From Prauserella cavernicola (lineage in GTDB: Bacteria > Actinomycetota > Actinomycetes > Mycobacteriales > Pseudonocardiaceae), in assembly GCF_016595675.1 (NCBI RefSeq), contig NZ_JAENJH010000004.1, positions 310,001-374,000 of the forward strand: a DNA stretch of 64,000 bases, written 5' to 3'. Under the pieces are notes generated by a model. The model saw only the letters and a list, made by a program, of their open reading frames with translations, searched no databases and was not told where the DNA came from. Position numbers and translations under genes: made by a program. How positions within the stretch are numbered: position 1 is the stretch's first letter; each line of letters starts with the position of its first letter. This document shows positions 1 to 8,070 of the stretch, in pieces.

Positions 1-1
1 C

Positions 2-298
<297 letters not shown>

Positions 299-508
299 CG
301 CCCTGGGTCGGGACCGCGCCGTGGTCGAGGTGATCACGGCGTGGGGGAGCACGCCAGTGTTCGATGACGCGGCGTTCGGCGACGTCGCGGCTCTGATGAT
401 GGATCGGGTCGCTTCGGTCGCCGTGCTCGAGTCGGCCGAAGCGCGACGCTGAACCGGCGGGCCCGGTATCTCACACAACCGATGCCGCAGCCCTTGGCGT
501 CCGTGTTA

Positions 509-528
509 CATTCATACAAGTATGTATG
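509..528. promoter_or_regulatory. Candidate TetR operator
   Basis: A 20-bp imperfect palindrome, CATTCATACAAGTATGTATG, has 16 of 20 positions symmetric and a perfect CATAC-AA-GTATG core. It ends 14 bases before the start at 543 and overlaps where the promoter or 5' UTR should be. TetR regulators commonly bind palindromes of this size and AT-rich character in actinomycetes. The TetR gene at 1271 is the second gene of the operon, so autoregulation is the simple reading. Binding is inferred from symmetry and position only. Confidence 0.6.
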
Positions 529-542
529 TATGAGGAGCCGGT

Positions 543-1268
543 ATGCCGAAGTCGTCACGCTCCCGAAAAACGCACCACACCACCGCCACGGGCGGCCCCG
601 GTTCGAGCTCGTCTCTTCCGCCTGGCCAGCGGCGCCGCCGGGACTTCCCGCGCTTCTCCCACCACCGGAAGCGTCCCCCGGCTGTCGCGAGTGCACCCGA
701 GGTGCTCGTAGTTCTCCCCTCTGGGCATGAGTTCCGGGTCCCGGTCCACCGTCTGGAACAGGCCGTTCCGCGCGTCGAGCAGGTCGCGGACTTCCACTGC
801 GTCGCGGGCTGGAGCTCTCCGTCATTGACCTGGTCGGGCTTCTCGTTCGGGCAGTTCTGGGCGGCCTTCGTGGAGCCTCGCTGCGCTCGCGGCCAGACGG
901 CGGGGATCGTGGTGCACGGCCAGGACGGTGTCGTCGCCGCGCTCGATCTGCGCGACGCGCTGGGGCACGACGTCCTGCTCGCGGACCGGCTCGACGGCGC
1001 ACCGCTTGATCCCGCCCACGGCGCGCCGTTGCGGCTCGTCACGCCCGGCCAGTACGGGTACAAGAACATCAAGCACGTGGCCAGGATCGAGGTCTGCGCG
1101 ACGCTGCCGGATCCCGGTCGCGGACGACATCTCCGCGCTCGGGTCGAGCACGAGGAGCGGCACCCCAGAATCCGCGGCCGCCTGCTCCGCCTGCCTTACC
1201 GGCTGGCTATTCCACTGATCATCCGCATGAGCAGGCTGAAGTACCGCCCGGAAGACAGGGAGACCTGA
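543..1268 (+). CDS. Molybdopterin-binding (sulfite oxidase-like) oxidoreductase
   Basis: This 241-residue protein resembles the oxidoreductase molybdopterin-binding domain of the sulfite oxidase/MsrP superfamily. The motif DFHCVAGWS (about residues 83-91) carries the cysteine expected to ligate molybdenum. The later RLVTPGQYGYKNIKHV block is typical of small single-domain actinobacterial members. The first ~50 residues are basic and Ser/Arg-rich without an obvious Tat or Sec signal. A GAGGAG ribosome site lies six bases before the ATG. No heme or membrane partner is next to it. It is followed after two bases by a TetR gene, and a palindrome precedes it. The substrate cannot be told from sequence. 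Confidence 0.85.
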   Translation: MPKSSRSRKTHHTTATGGPGSSSSLPPGQRRRRDFPRFSHHRKRPPAVASAPEVLVVLPSGHEFRVPVHRLEQAVPRVEQVADFHCVAGWSSPSLTWSGFSFGQFWAAFVEPRCARGQTAGIVVHGQDGVVAALDLRDALGHDVLLADRLDGAPLDPAHGAPLRLVTPGQYGYKNIKHVARIEVCATLPDPGRGRHLRARVEHEERHPRIRGRLLRLPYRLAIPLIIRMSRLKYRPEDRET

Positions 1269-1270
1269 CA

Positions 1271-1888
1271 ATGCCCCCGCGCAACGACGACACCCGTCGC
1301 ACTCAGGCTGAGCGGCGCACACAGAGTCGTCACGCCTTGCTGAAGTCGGCCGCGGCGGGCTTCGCCCAGCACGGCTATGCCGGTCTGTCACTGGAGAGCG
1401 TCGCGACGGGCGCCGGCTACACCCGCGGAGCGCTGTACCACCAGTTCGCGAGCAAGGAGGAGCTCGCGCTGGCGGTGGTGCACTGGATCGACGAGAACTG
1501 GCAGCTCGAGGTCGGCCAGGCCGCGCTGGTGGAACCCGATCCGGTCTCGGCCCTGCTCATCATGGCGCGCGAGACCATCTCCTACTGCCGCCACGAGGCC
1601 GCTCGGGCCCTGCTGACGTTGCGCAACGAGTTCCGGACCGGCGACCACGCCATCGGCGCGGCGATCGGCCAGATGCGCGACCAGCTGATGGAACGATGCA
1701 TCGGCCTCGTGGAGAAGGGACGGGCGGACGGCACGATTCCGCCCGGACCGCCGTCCGACAGCACCGCCCTCGCCTACCTCACGGTGGTGGACGCGGTGGC
1801 GATCCAGCTGGCCGGAAAGACCGGTCACGATGTCGAGCTCGGCGAGCGAGCCGTGCGCGGCGTGCTCGGGATAGGGAACGTGGGGTGA
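1271..1888 (+). CDS. TetR/AcrR family transcriptional regulator
   Basis: The protein has 205 residues. The N-terminal helix-turn-helix covers about residues 15-65, seen in LLKSAAAGFAQHGYAG, SLESVATGAGYTRGALYHQF and SKEELALAVV, the standard TetR signature. The rest is a helical ligand/dimer domain. It lies two bases after the molybdopterin oxidoreductase, and its stop overlaps the GTG start of the next gene (GTGA at 1885-1888), so it is co-transcribed and probably translationally coupled. The palindrome at 509-528 is its most likely operator. The inducer is unknown. Confidence 0.93.
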   Translation: MPPRNDDTRRTQAERRTQSRHALLKSAAAGFAQHGYAGLSLESVATGAGYTRGALYHQFASKEELALAVVHWIDENWQLEVGQAALVEPDPVSALLIMARETISYCRHEAARALLTLRNEFRTGDHAIGAAIGQMRDQLMERCIGLVEKGRADGTIPPGPPSDSTALAYLTVVDAVAIQLAGKTGHDVELGERAVRGVLGIGNVG

Positions 1889-2355
1889 GCACTGTGCACA
1901 GAGGACAAGACGCACCGGGCGTCGGGAAGCCGGCAGCGGAGCACCACAGCAGCAGAGCCGCCACGCAGACGATCTGGGCTGGCCGGAGCCTGGTGCTGAT
2001 CGGATCGGTGCACCTGGTCATCTTCGTGGTCCAGGCCGCGGCTCTCGGGCACCTGACCGACTGGCTGACCGGCGGCCTGCTGAGCGTCGAGACGTTGGAA
2101 GCCGAGCTGTCGCAGTCGCAGTCGTACTTCTGGCTGTCGATCGGCAGCAGCGCGGTACCGATGGCGCTTCTGGGATTGCTGATCATCAGAATGGGCCGCG
2201 CGAAGGAGCTCGTGCCGGGTTACCTCCTCGGAGGACTCACGGTCTGGACCCTCGTCTGCTGCCTCCTGCTGGAGCCCTCGGGGTTCCCGTTGCTGCTGGT
2301 GCCGGTGATCCTGTTGTTCCTGGCACGACGGGCAACGCACGAGAAGCCCGCATGA
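1885..2355 (+). CDS. Small integral membrane protein (DUF6463-like)
   Basis: This is a 156-residue protein with about four hydrophobic segments: around residues 33-52, 85-105, 112-130 and 132-148. The framing resembles the DUF6463 family of short actinobacterial membrane proteins, but the match is from memory of layout and is tentative. The GTG start overlaps the stop of the TetR gene, and its own stop overlaps the ATG of the Nudix gene (ATGA at 2352-2355). An open frame extends further upstream, but only inside the TetR gene, so I chose the coupled GTG. Function is unknown. Its place in the operon suggests it belongs to the TetR regulon. Confidence 0.75.
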   Translation: MSTVHRGQDAPGVGKPAAEHHSSRAATQTIWAGRSLVLIGSVHLVIFVVQAAALGHLTDWLTGGLLSVETLEAELSQSQSYFWLSIGSSAVPMALLGLLIIRMGRAKELVPGYLLGGLTVWTLVCCLLLEPSGFPLLLVPVILLFLARRATHEKPA

Positions 2356-3278
2356 AGCGGAAGCCCCACCGGTGCGTGGCGGCCCTGCTGGTGCACGAGG
2401 GGCGGGTCCTGCTCGCACACCGGTCATCCCGGCGTGCGTGGCATCCGGACGTGTGGGATCTGCCCGGCGGTCACGTCGAGGACGGCGAGCACCCGGCGAC
2501 CGCACTGATCCGGGAGCTGCGTGAGGAGCTGGGAATCACCGTCGGACAACGGACTCTGAGCTCGGCACCCCGCATCGAGCTCCACACCGACGATGTCGTC
2601 GTGGAGATCCGGGTGGTGCGCGAGTGGACCGGCACCGTGGTCAACGCCGCTCCCGACGAACACGACTCGATCGCCTGGTTCGCGCCCGCCGACACGGAGT
2701 CTCTGACGCTGGCGGACCCGTCGTATCGGGGGCTGATCGAGGCGGTACGTACCGGGCCTCGGCGGCACCTGTGCGCTCTCGTCGGCGGCACGGTCGCCGA
2801 GGAGGTCGACGTGGCCCGCCACCGCTGGGACCCCGTCATGGCCGCGGTGGCTCCGCCCCACGTGACCCTCAGCTACCCGGAGGAGGTCACCGACGAACGG
2901 CTGCTCCTCGACAGGATGGCGGCAGTGGCGGAGCACCAGCCGCCGTTTCACCTGACGCTGGCACAGTCATTCACCCGCGAGGGAGGCACGTTCCTCGGAC
3001 TGCTGGATGTGGAGGGCGGCTGGGCGCGCCTGCGCGAAACGCTGCTCGCCGCACCGTTTCGCGCCGTCGACTTCCCGCCGCACCTGACCGTGGCGCATCC
3101 GCGGACATCGCACCACGGCGAGGCCTGCGCCCAGGAGCTGCGCGCACCGGTCGGGGCGAGCGTGCGAGTCGACGAGATCTGTTTCACCGAAACCGGGCTG
3201 GCGTTCACGGTTCTCCACCGGTTCCCGCTCCGCGGCCGGGCGACCGACGCCTCTCCTGATCCGCCTAGGGGCTCGTGA
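2352..3278 (+). CDS. Nudix hydrolase fused to a 2H phosphoesterase (2'-5' RNA ligase-like) domain
   Basis: The protein has 308 residues and two domains. Residues ~1-130 are a Nudix hydrolase with a complete Nudix box (G-x5-E-x7-REL-x-EE-x-GI, beginning at GHVEDGE). Residues ~150-300 look like the 2H phosphoesterase / 2'-5' RNA ligase superfamily, with two His-x-Thr motifs, HVTL near residue 174 and HLTV near residue 240. Nudix enzymes cleave X-linked nucleoside diphosphates. 2H enzymes act on 2',3'-cyclic or ADP-ribose cyclic phosphates. A fused enzyme acting on two steps of one nucleotide-repair or tRNA-splicing by-product route is plausible but is inference. Its 3' end overlaps the convergent next gene by 14 bases. 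Confidence 0.85.
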   Translation: MKRKPHRCVAALLVHEGRVLLAHRSSRRAWHPDVWDLPGGHVEDGEHPATALIRELREELGITVGQRTLSSAPRIELHTDDVVVEIRVVREWTGTVVNAAPDEHDSIAWFAPADTESLTLADPSYRGLIEAVRTGPRRHLCALVGGTVAEEVDVARHRWDPVMAAVAPPHVTLSYPEEVTDERLLLDRMAAVAEHQPPFHLTLAQSFTREGGTFLGLLDVEGGWARLRETLLAAPFRAVDFPPHLTVAHPRTSHHGEACAQELRAPVGASVRVDEICFTETGLAFTVLHRFPLRGRATDASPDPPRGS

Positions 3279-3708
3279 TCCGCGCGGGCTCCACGAACAG
3301 GGCGGTGCGGCGCTCCGCCGCCATGACGCGGTCGTACTCGTTCCAGTCGTCGTGCGTGCCGCCTGCTGCGGTGAAGATCTCACGCAGCAACGTGGCGAAC
3401 CGGTCGGCGGGCACCGCGGGCTCGGGGTCGTCCGGTCCGATGAGCCGCGTCGGCCCCTGAACCGACGCCCACCGCCAGCCGCGCCGGAAGACGACCGTCG
3501 CGTGGCCGCTGCGGCGCAGCAGCGCGAGCTTGTGCGCCCCGCCCAGCAGGACGGCGGCCACCGAGGGCGTGCCGGACACCGGGTCGTCCAGTACGCCCGC
3601 GTTGACCACGGACGCGTGCACCGTCCCGTCGGGCCGCGTGGTGGCCAGCGTCGCCAGTCCGTGCTCGGCACGGGCGAGGCCGCGGACGAGTTCGAGGTCG
3701 GCCGACAT
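3265..3708 (-). CDS. PPOX-class F420-dependent oxidoreductase (pyridoxamine oxidase-like fold)
   Basis: This 147-residue protein is of the split-barrel flavin/deazaflavin family found in many copies in actinomycetes. Typical features are LATLATTRPDGTVHASVVNAG near the start, a central KLALLRRSGHATVVFRRGWRW strand and the ADRFATLLREIFTAAGGTHDDW region near residue 110 that is common to F420-dependent PPOX members. The cofactor (F420 rather than FMN) is inferred from this resemblance. The ATG at 3708 lies downstream of a strong hairpin that ends the preceding gene. The gene stops within the 3' end of the convergent Nudix fusion gene. Substrate is unknown. Confidence 0.82.
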   Translation of the reverse strand: MSADLELVRGLARAEHGLATLATTRPDGTVHASVVNAGVLDDPVSGTPSVAAVLLGGAHKLALLRRSGHATVVFRRGWRWASVQGPTRLIGPDDPEPAVPADRFATLLREIFTAAGGTHDDWNEYDRVMAAERRTALFVEPARITSP

Positions 3709-3730
3709 CGCTTCACCGTAGACGGCACAG

Positions 3731-3759
3731 GGCCGCGCGAGGAAGTTCCTCGCGCGGCC
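3731..3759 (-). terminator. Perfect hairpin, probable terminator
   Basis: A perfect 14-base inverted repeat, GGCCGCGCGAGGAA paired with TTCCTCGCGCGGCC around a single G, lies 26 bases after the stop of the 70-residue secreted protein gene and 23 bases before the start of the PPOX gene on the same strand. There is no T-tract, which is common for actinomycete terminators. Confidence 0.7.
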
Positions 3760-3784
3760 CAGGGTGTGCGTGCGGTGCTGCCGG

Positions 3785-3997
3785 TCAGACGCCGAGCAGG
3801 GCGGCGAGCGCCTCGACCAGCGACGCGGACGTGGCCGCGATCGTCTCGTCCAGGTACTCGGCGATCGGGGTCAGCTCGGCCGCGGAAGCCTGGCCGCCCA
3901 CGACGGCGAGCATCGGCACGATCAGCGCGCTCACCGCGATCCCCCGCAGGGTCCAGCGCTTCGCCGTGCTCCGGGTGGCCACCTGGTTTTCGGTCAT
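3785..3997 (-). CDS. Small secreted protein, unknown function
   Basis: This 70-residue protein has a classical Sec signal peptide. A basic N-terminus (RSTAKRWTLR) is followed by a hydrophobic stretch (IAVSALIVPMLAVVGG) and a likely AxA cleavage after QASA, about residue 39. The mature part is only ~30 residues, acidic and helical (TPIAEYLDETIAATSASLVEALAALLG). A good GAGAGGGAAGAGG ribosome site precedes the ATG. I do not recognise a family. It stands alone between a terminator hairpin and a divergent gene, so it has its own promoter in 3998-4240. Confidence 0.72.
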   Translation of the reverse strand: MTENQVATRSTAKRWTLRGIAVSALIVPMLAVVGGQASAAELTPIAEYLDETIAATSASLVEALAALLGV

Positions 3998-4240
3998 GCT
4001 GTCCTCTTCCCTCTCGGTTGGACGCGAACGTCGCTCGCGTCGAGAGCAGCTTGCACTCGGCCAAAAGGGCTAACAAGGCGGTTTACGGACGATTTTCGAT
4101 CATGAAACGCGAGGTCGCCTGCGTGGGTGACAGGCATTTACCCGATGGTCATGTCCGTGAAGTTGTTTCTCACCCGCCGGTAACAATCACAGAAGCCGGG
4201 CGCGTCAGAGCCGCGATCGAGGCCTTCGTAGGCTTGGCCC

Positions 4241-5293
4241 ATGTTCGACAGCTTGCGTGTCCCGGTGGTCGTGGCTCCGATGGCCGGTGGCCCGTCCACA
4301 CCGGAGCTCGTCGCCGCGGCTTCGCACGCGGGAGCATTCGGTTTCCTGGCGGGTGGATACCTCGGTGCCGCCGCGCTCGCGGACCAGATCGACAAGACCA
4401 GGGAGCTCTGCGGTGACTCGCTGGGCGTGAACCTCTTCGTGCCCGGCATTCGCGCCATTGTGGACGCGCGGCCCTACGTCGAGCGGATGCGTGCCGAGGC
4501 CGAGGGCTACGGCGTCGCGGCCGGTGCCGCGCAGTGGGACGACGACGGGTACGGCGCCAAGCTGGATCTGCTGGTGGAGTACCGCGTGCCCGTGGTGTCG
4601 TTCACCTTCGGCGTCCCGCAGGAGCCCGACATCGAGCGGCTGCACGAGGCGGGCACCACGGTGGTCGTCACCGTCACCACGCCCGAGGAGGCCCGGCACG
4701 CGACGGCCGCGGGTGCGGACGCGTTGTGCGTGCAGGGTTTCGAAGCGGGCGGTCACCGCGGCGTGTTCACCGACGACCCCGGGCGGCCCGAGGGCGGTGA
4801 GGCGCACGGTCTACTCGCCGCGCTGCGGCTCGTCTCGGTGGAGACGGACCTGCCGCTGGTCGCCGCCGGTGGTCTCGTCCACGGCGCCGACGTGGCGGCC
4901 GTGGTCACCGCTGGCGCCGTCGCGGCCCAGCTGGGCACCGCGTTCCTGCGCGCGGACGAGGCGGGCACCAACGCCACGCAGCGGCGCGCGCTGGCCGAGG
5001 CGGACAGGGCCACCGCGTTCACTCGCGCGTTCAGCGGCAGGCCCGCGCGCGGCCTGGTCAACCGTTTCCTGCGCGAGCACTCGGGTGCCGTGCCCGCGGC
5101 CTACCCGCAGGTGAACAACCTCACCAAGCCGATCAGGGCGGCGGCGGGCGCCGCCGGTGACGCCGAGGGGATGTCGCTGTGGGCGGGCCAGACCTACGCG
5201 CTGGCCGGTGAGGCACCCGCCGCCGAGATCATCGAGACGCTGCGCGCCGAGGCCGAGACCGCGCTGGCCCGCAGTGCGAACCGGTTCGCCTGA
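4241..5293 (+). CDS. Nitronate monooxygenase (2-nitropropane dioxygenase family)
   Basis: The FMN-dependent TIM-barrel enzyme oxidises alkyl nitronates such as propionate 3-nitronate to aldehyde/keto acid and nitrite. The protein has 350 residues, normal for the family. The N-terminal strand VPVVVAPMAGGPSTPELVAAA is characteristic. FEAGGHRG near residue 170 carries the family's catalytic/FMN-contacting histidine, and LPLVAAGGLVHGADVAAVVTAGA is the phosphate-binding region. It is a single-gene unit running toward the convergent alpha/beta hydrolase, with nine bases between the stops. The ribosome site before the ATG is weak. Confidence 0.92.
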   Translation: MFDSLRVPVVVAPMAGGPSTPELVAAASHAGAFGFLAGGYLGAAALADQIDKTRELCGDSLGVNLFVPGIRAIVDARPYVERMRAEAEGYGVAAGAAQWDDDGYGAKLDLLVEYRVPVVSFTFGVPQEPDIERLHEAGTTVVVTVTTPEEARHATAAGADALCVQGFEAGGHRGVFTDDPGRPEGGEAHGLLAALRLVSVETDLPLVAAGGLVHGADVAAVVTAGAVAAQLGTAFLRADEAGTNATQRRALAEADRATAFTRAFSGRPARGLVNRFLREHSGAVPAAYPQVNNLTKPIRAAAGAAGDAEGMSLWAGQTYALAGEAPAAEIIETLRAEAETALARSANRFA

Positions 5294-5302
5294 ACCGGCA
5301 GG

Positions 5303-6313
5303 TCAGCCCGCGGCGCCGGTCGCGGCGGGAGGCAGCGGCGCGCGCTCGGGCTTGTCGCGACGGGCGCCCTGCGCGAAGTAGGTGAGCACCTCGGCGACCG
5401 ATCGCGGGTCGTCGAGCTGCGGGCAGTGCCCCCAGTCCTCGCGCTCCAGCAGCCTGCTGTGCGGCACGAGGGCGTGCAGCTGCCGTCCCGACGCCGCGCT
5501 CACCAGCCGGTCCTTGCCGCAGGCGACGACCAGCAGCGGCGTGGTGACGCGGTCGAGCTGGTAGGCCGACTCGAGCTCGGAGACCAGCCTGCGGGCCTCG
5601 GCGAGCCTGCTGGTGGTGGAGTCGTAGTCGGGGAACAGGTCGAGGAAGCGGCGGACGTGCACGGCGTCGGCCATCCGCAGGTCGGCGTAGAGCAGCCGGG
5701 GTACCACCTGCTGGGCGATGGAGCGGACGACGAAGCCGGGAACCGGCAACGGCAGCGACGCGCACAGGCGCAGCGCCAGCGGGTACTTCGCGACGGTCCG
5801 GATCAGCCACGAGTCGACGAAGCCGGGAGCGGCGATCGAGACGACGCCGTCCACGGGCAGGCGGTGGTTCTGGGCGGCCCGCAGGCTCATCGTGCCGCCC
5901 AGCGAGTTGCCGACGAGCACGACGCTGCCCAGCGCCGACTGCTCCCTGATCACGGCGGCCGTGAACGCGTCGAGCTGGGGCAGCATCGCGCCGGGACGCA
6001 GGGGAGTGGCCTCGCCGAATCCGGGCAGGTCGACGGCCATCGCCGACAGTCCGGCCTCGGCGAGCTCCTCGAGGACAGGGCGCCACGTGTCGGCGCTGTC
6101 GCAGTAGCCGTGCAGCAGCACGATGCGGGGGCCAGCGGGCTTCGCGGTCGTGCGCCGCCGCCGCTTGCGGCCACCGGTCTCCACCAGCCGGGGCCCGACC
6201 TCCAGCACCCGCGTGCGGAAACCGGCGAAGCGCCGGTACCCGCCCCGGATCTCCGGGCCGGGCGCGTCGGGTCCCACCGTTTCCGGTGAAGCCGTTCGCC
6301 GCGCTGCGATCAT
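5303..6313 (-). CDS. Alpha/beta hydrolase
   Basis: This 336-residue hydrolase has an intact triad: nucleophile Ser in GNSLGG (about residue 152), Asp in CGKDRLV (about 273) and His in DWGHCPQ (about 301). HGYCDSADTW supplies the oxyanion loop. The first ~65 residues are a Pro/Arg-rich extension outside the fold, so a later start is possible. No good alternative ATG/GTG with a ribosome site stood out. Esterase, lipase or epoxide hydrolase-like activity cannot be separated from sequence alone. Confidence 0.88.
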   Translation of the reverse strand: MIAARRTASPETVGPDAPGPEIRGGYRRFAGFRTRVLEVGPRLVETGGRKRRRRTTAKPAGPRIVLLHGYCDSADTWRPVLEELAEAGLSAMAVDLPGFGEATPLRPGAMLPQLDAFTAAVIREQSALGSVVLVGNSLGGTMSLRAAQNHRLPVDGVVSIAAPGFVDSWLIRTVAKYPLALRLCASLPLPVPGFVVRSIAQQVVPRLLYADLRMADAVHVRRFLDLFPDYDSTTSRLAEARRLVSELESAYQLDRVTTPLLVVACGKDRLVSAASGRQLHALVPHSRLLEREDWGHCPQLDDPRSVAEVLTYFAQGARRDKPERAPLPPAATGAAG

Positions 6314-6423
6314 GCTTTCAGGTTAACCAGAACACGGAATTTCGTGCCCCATTTCGTGGACACGAACCCGTAAAGGCGCAGTGTCGGTGGGATGTATGCC
6401 CAGGTCAGCCGACTGATGGGAAA

Positions 6424-7389
6424 CTAACGAACAAACACGATCTTTCCCGCGGTAGCACCTTGCTGCATGTCCGAGAAGCCGGCCTCGGCCTCCTCGAACG
6501 GCAACTCGGCACCGATCTGGGGCCGGATCCCGGCGAGGTCGGTGTAGGAGAGGAGGTCGCCCAGCTCGTCGCGGGTGCCCATCGTGGAGCCTTCGACGCG
6601 CAGCTGCAGGAAGAACAGGCGCTGCAGGTCGGCGCTCGGATCGGGTCCGCTGGTGGAGCCGCAGACCACGATGATGCCGCCGGGCTTGAGCGACTTCATC
6701 GAGTGCGCCCACGTGGCCTTGCCGACCGTCTCGAACACCGCGTCGACCCGCTCGGGCAGCCGCGCGCCCGGTTCGAAGGTCTGGTGGGCGCCGAGCCGCT
6801 CGGCGAGTTCGCGCTTCTCGTCGGTGCGGCCGGTGACCCACACGCGGAAGCCCGCGGCGCGGCCCAGCTGGACCAGGGCGGTCGACACACCGCCGGAGGC
6901 GCCCTGGACGAGGAACGTCTGCCCCGGCCGCAGTCCGGACTTCACGAACAGCATCCGATACGCCGTCAGCCACGCCGTGCCCATCGTCGCCGCCTCGGCG
7001 AACGACAGCCCTGCCGGCTTCGGCAGCACGTTGCGCGCGGGCACGATCACCGAGTCGGCGAAGGTGCCCTGGTGCTTCTCCGTGAGCAGGGTCCGTTTGG
7101 GGTCGAGCGTGTCGTCGCCGCGCCACGACTCGTCGTTGACCACCGAGTGGATGACCACCTCGGTGCCGTCGTCCAGCACGCCCGCCCCGTCGCAGCCGAG
7201 GATCATGGGGAACTGCTCCTGCTTGATCCCCACGCCGCGCAACGTCCAGAGGTCGTGCATGTTCAGGCTGGCCGCTTTGACCGAGACCTTCACCCAGCCG
7301 TCGGGGACCTCGGGGTCGGGTCGTTCGCCCACGACCAGCGAGGCGAGCGGTTCGTCGGGGTTGGCTTCTTTGGCATAGACGGCGAACAT
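6424..7389 (-). CDS. Medium-chain dehydrogenase/reductase, quinone oxidoreductase-like
   Basis: This is a 321-residue NAD(P)H-dependent reductase of the zinc-free MDR branch. The GroES-like part contains VKVSVKAASLNMHDLWTLRG and GCDGAGV. The Rossmann part contains VQGASGGVSTALVQLGRAAG, the AxxGxxG-type nucleotide loop of quinone oxidoreductases. The structural-zinc cysteines of alcohol dehydrogenases are missing. The reading frame stays open far upstream, but that part lies over genes on the other strand. The ATG at 7389 gives the standard N-terminus. It diverges from the small membrane protein gene at 7422. Confidence 0.9.
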   Translation of the reverse strand: MFAVYAKEANPDEPLASLVVGERPDPEVPDGWVKVSVKAASLNMHDLWTLRGVGIKQEQFPMILGCDGAGVLDDGTEVVIHSVVNDESWRGDDTLDPKRTLLTEKHQGTFADSVIVPARNVLPKPAGLSFAEAATMGTAWLTAYRMLFVKSGLRPGQTFLVQGASGGVSTALVQLGRAAGFRVWVTGRTDEKRELAERLGAHQTFEPGARLPERVDAVFETVGKATWAHSMKSLKPGGIIVVCGSTSGPDPSADLQRLFFLQLRVEGSTMGTRDELGDLLSYTDLAGIRPQIGAELPFEEAEAGFSDMQQGATAGKIVFVR

Positions 7390-7421
7390 GGCGTCAAAGT
7401 ACCTGGCGTAGGCTCTCCGTT

Positions 7422-7637
7422 GTGTTCGACGGAGTGGCCAGCTGGTGGGACAGCCTCGAGCTGTGGCTCGCACAGCAGTGGTTTCCCGTGCAGTTCGTCC
7501 TGGTGATGGTCGTGCTGGTGCCGCTGTGTTTCGGGCTGGCCTGGCTGATCCACCGGGGTGTCGACGCGGTCGCCGACCGCGTCCGCAAGTTCCGCGGCCG
7601 CGCGCACTCGGCGCGGGGCGCGGACAGAACGTCCTAG
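7422..7637 (+). CDS. Small single-pass membrane protein
   Basis: This 71-residue protein has one strong transmembrane segment (about residues 22-44, PVQFVLVMVVLVPLCFGLAWLI) and a basic, likely cytoplasmic tail. GTG start. It is the first gene of a three-gene unit with a barnase-type RNase, ten bases downstream, and barstar. No family recognised. The co-localisation suggests a role with the membrane-anchored RNase, but nothing in the sequence proves it. Confidence 0.7.
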   Translation: MFDGVASWWDSLELWLAQQWFPVQFVLVMVVLVPLCFGLAWLIHRGVDAVADRVRKFRGRAHSARGADRTS

Positions 7638-7647
7638 GGAGGCGTGG

Positions 7648-8070
7648 GTGTTCTCCCGCAGGCGCATCAGTGTGGCGCTGGTCGGACTCATCGTGCTCGT
7701 GCTCGGTGGCTGGCTGATCAGGGACGTGATGGCGGTTGACGATCCGCCGAACGGCCCAGGTAGCCTGCCGGGCGCGGACTCGGGCCTCGAGGTGGTGTCG
7801 CTGTCGAGCCTGCCGCCCGAGGCGGAGCAGACCTGGCAGCTCATCGAGCAGGGCGGACCCTTCCCGTATCCCGCAAAAGACGGCACGACATTCGGCAATA
7901 GGGAGAAATTGTTGCCTGAGAAGCCATCCGGTTACTACCACGAGTACACGGTCGACACGCCGGGCAGCGAGGACCGCGGCGCCCGCAGGCTCGTCACCGG
8001 CGACGGCACCGAGTTGTACTTCACCGGAGACCACTACGCGTCGTTCCTCGTCGTGGACCCGAGGCGATGA
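7648..8070 (+). CDS. Membrane-anchored barnase/RNase N1-T1 family ribonuclease
   Basis: The protein has 140 residues. A basic N-terminus and hydrophobic segment (residues ~6-23, ISVALVGLIVLVLGGWLI) form a signal anchor or signal peptide. The remainder is a microbial guanyl-specific RNase fold: AEQTWQLIEQGGPFPYP, FGNREKLLP and GYYHEYTVDTPG are family landmarks. Catalytic residues appear intact: Glu in YYHEYTV, Arg in GARRLV and His in GDHYASF. GTG start 10 bases after the previous stop, with a TAGGGAGG ribosome site. The stop overlaps the ATG of the barstar gene (ATGA at 8067-8070), so inhibitor production is coupled. It probably acts outside the membrane on RNA. Confidence 0.9.
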   Translation: MFSRRRISVALVGLIVLVLGGWLIRDVMAVDDPPNGPGSLPGADSGLEVVSLSSLPPEAEQTWQLIEQGGPFPYPAKDGTTFGNREKLLPEKPSGYYHEYTVDTPGSEDRGARRLVTGDGTELYFTGDHYASFLVVDPRR

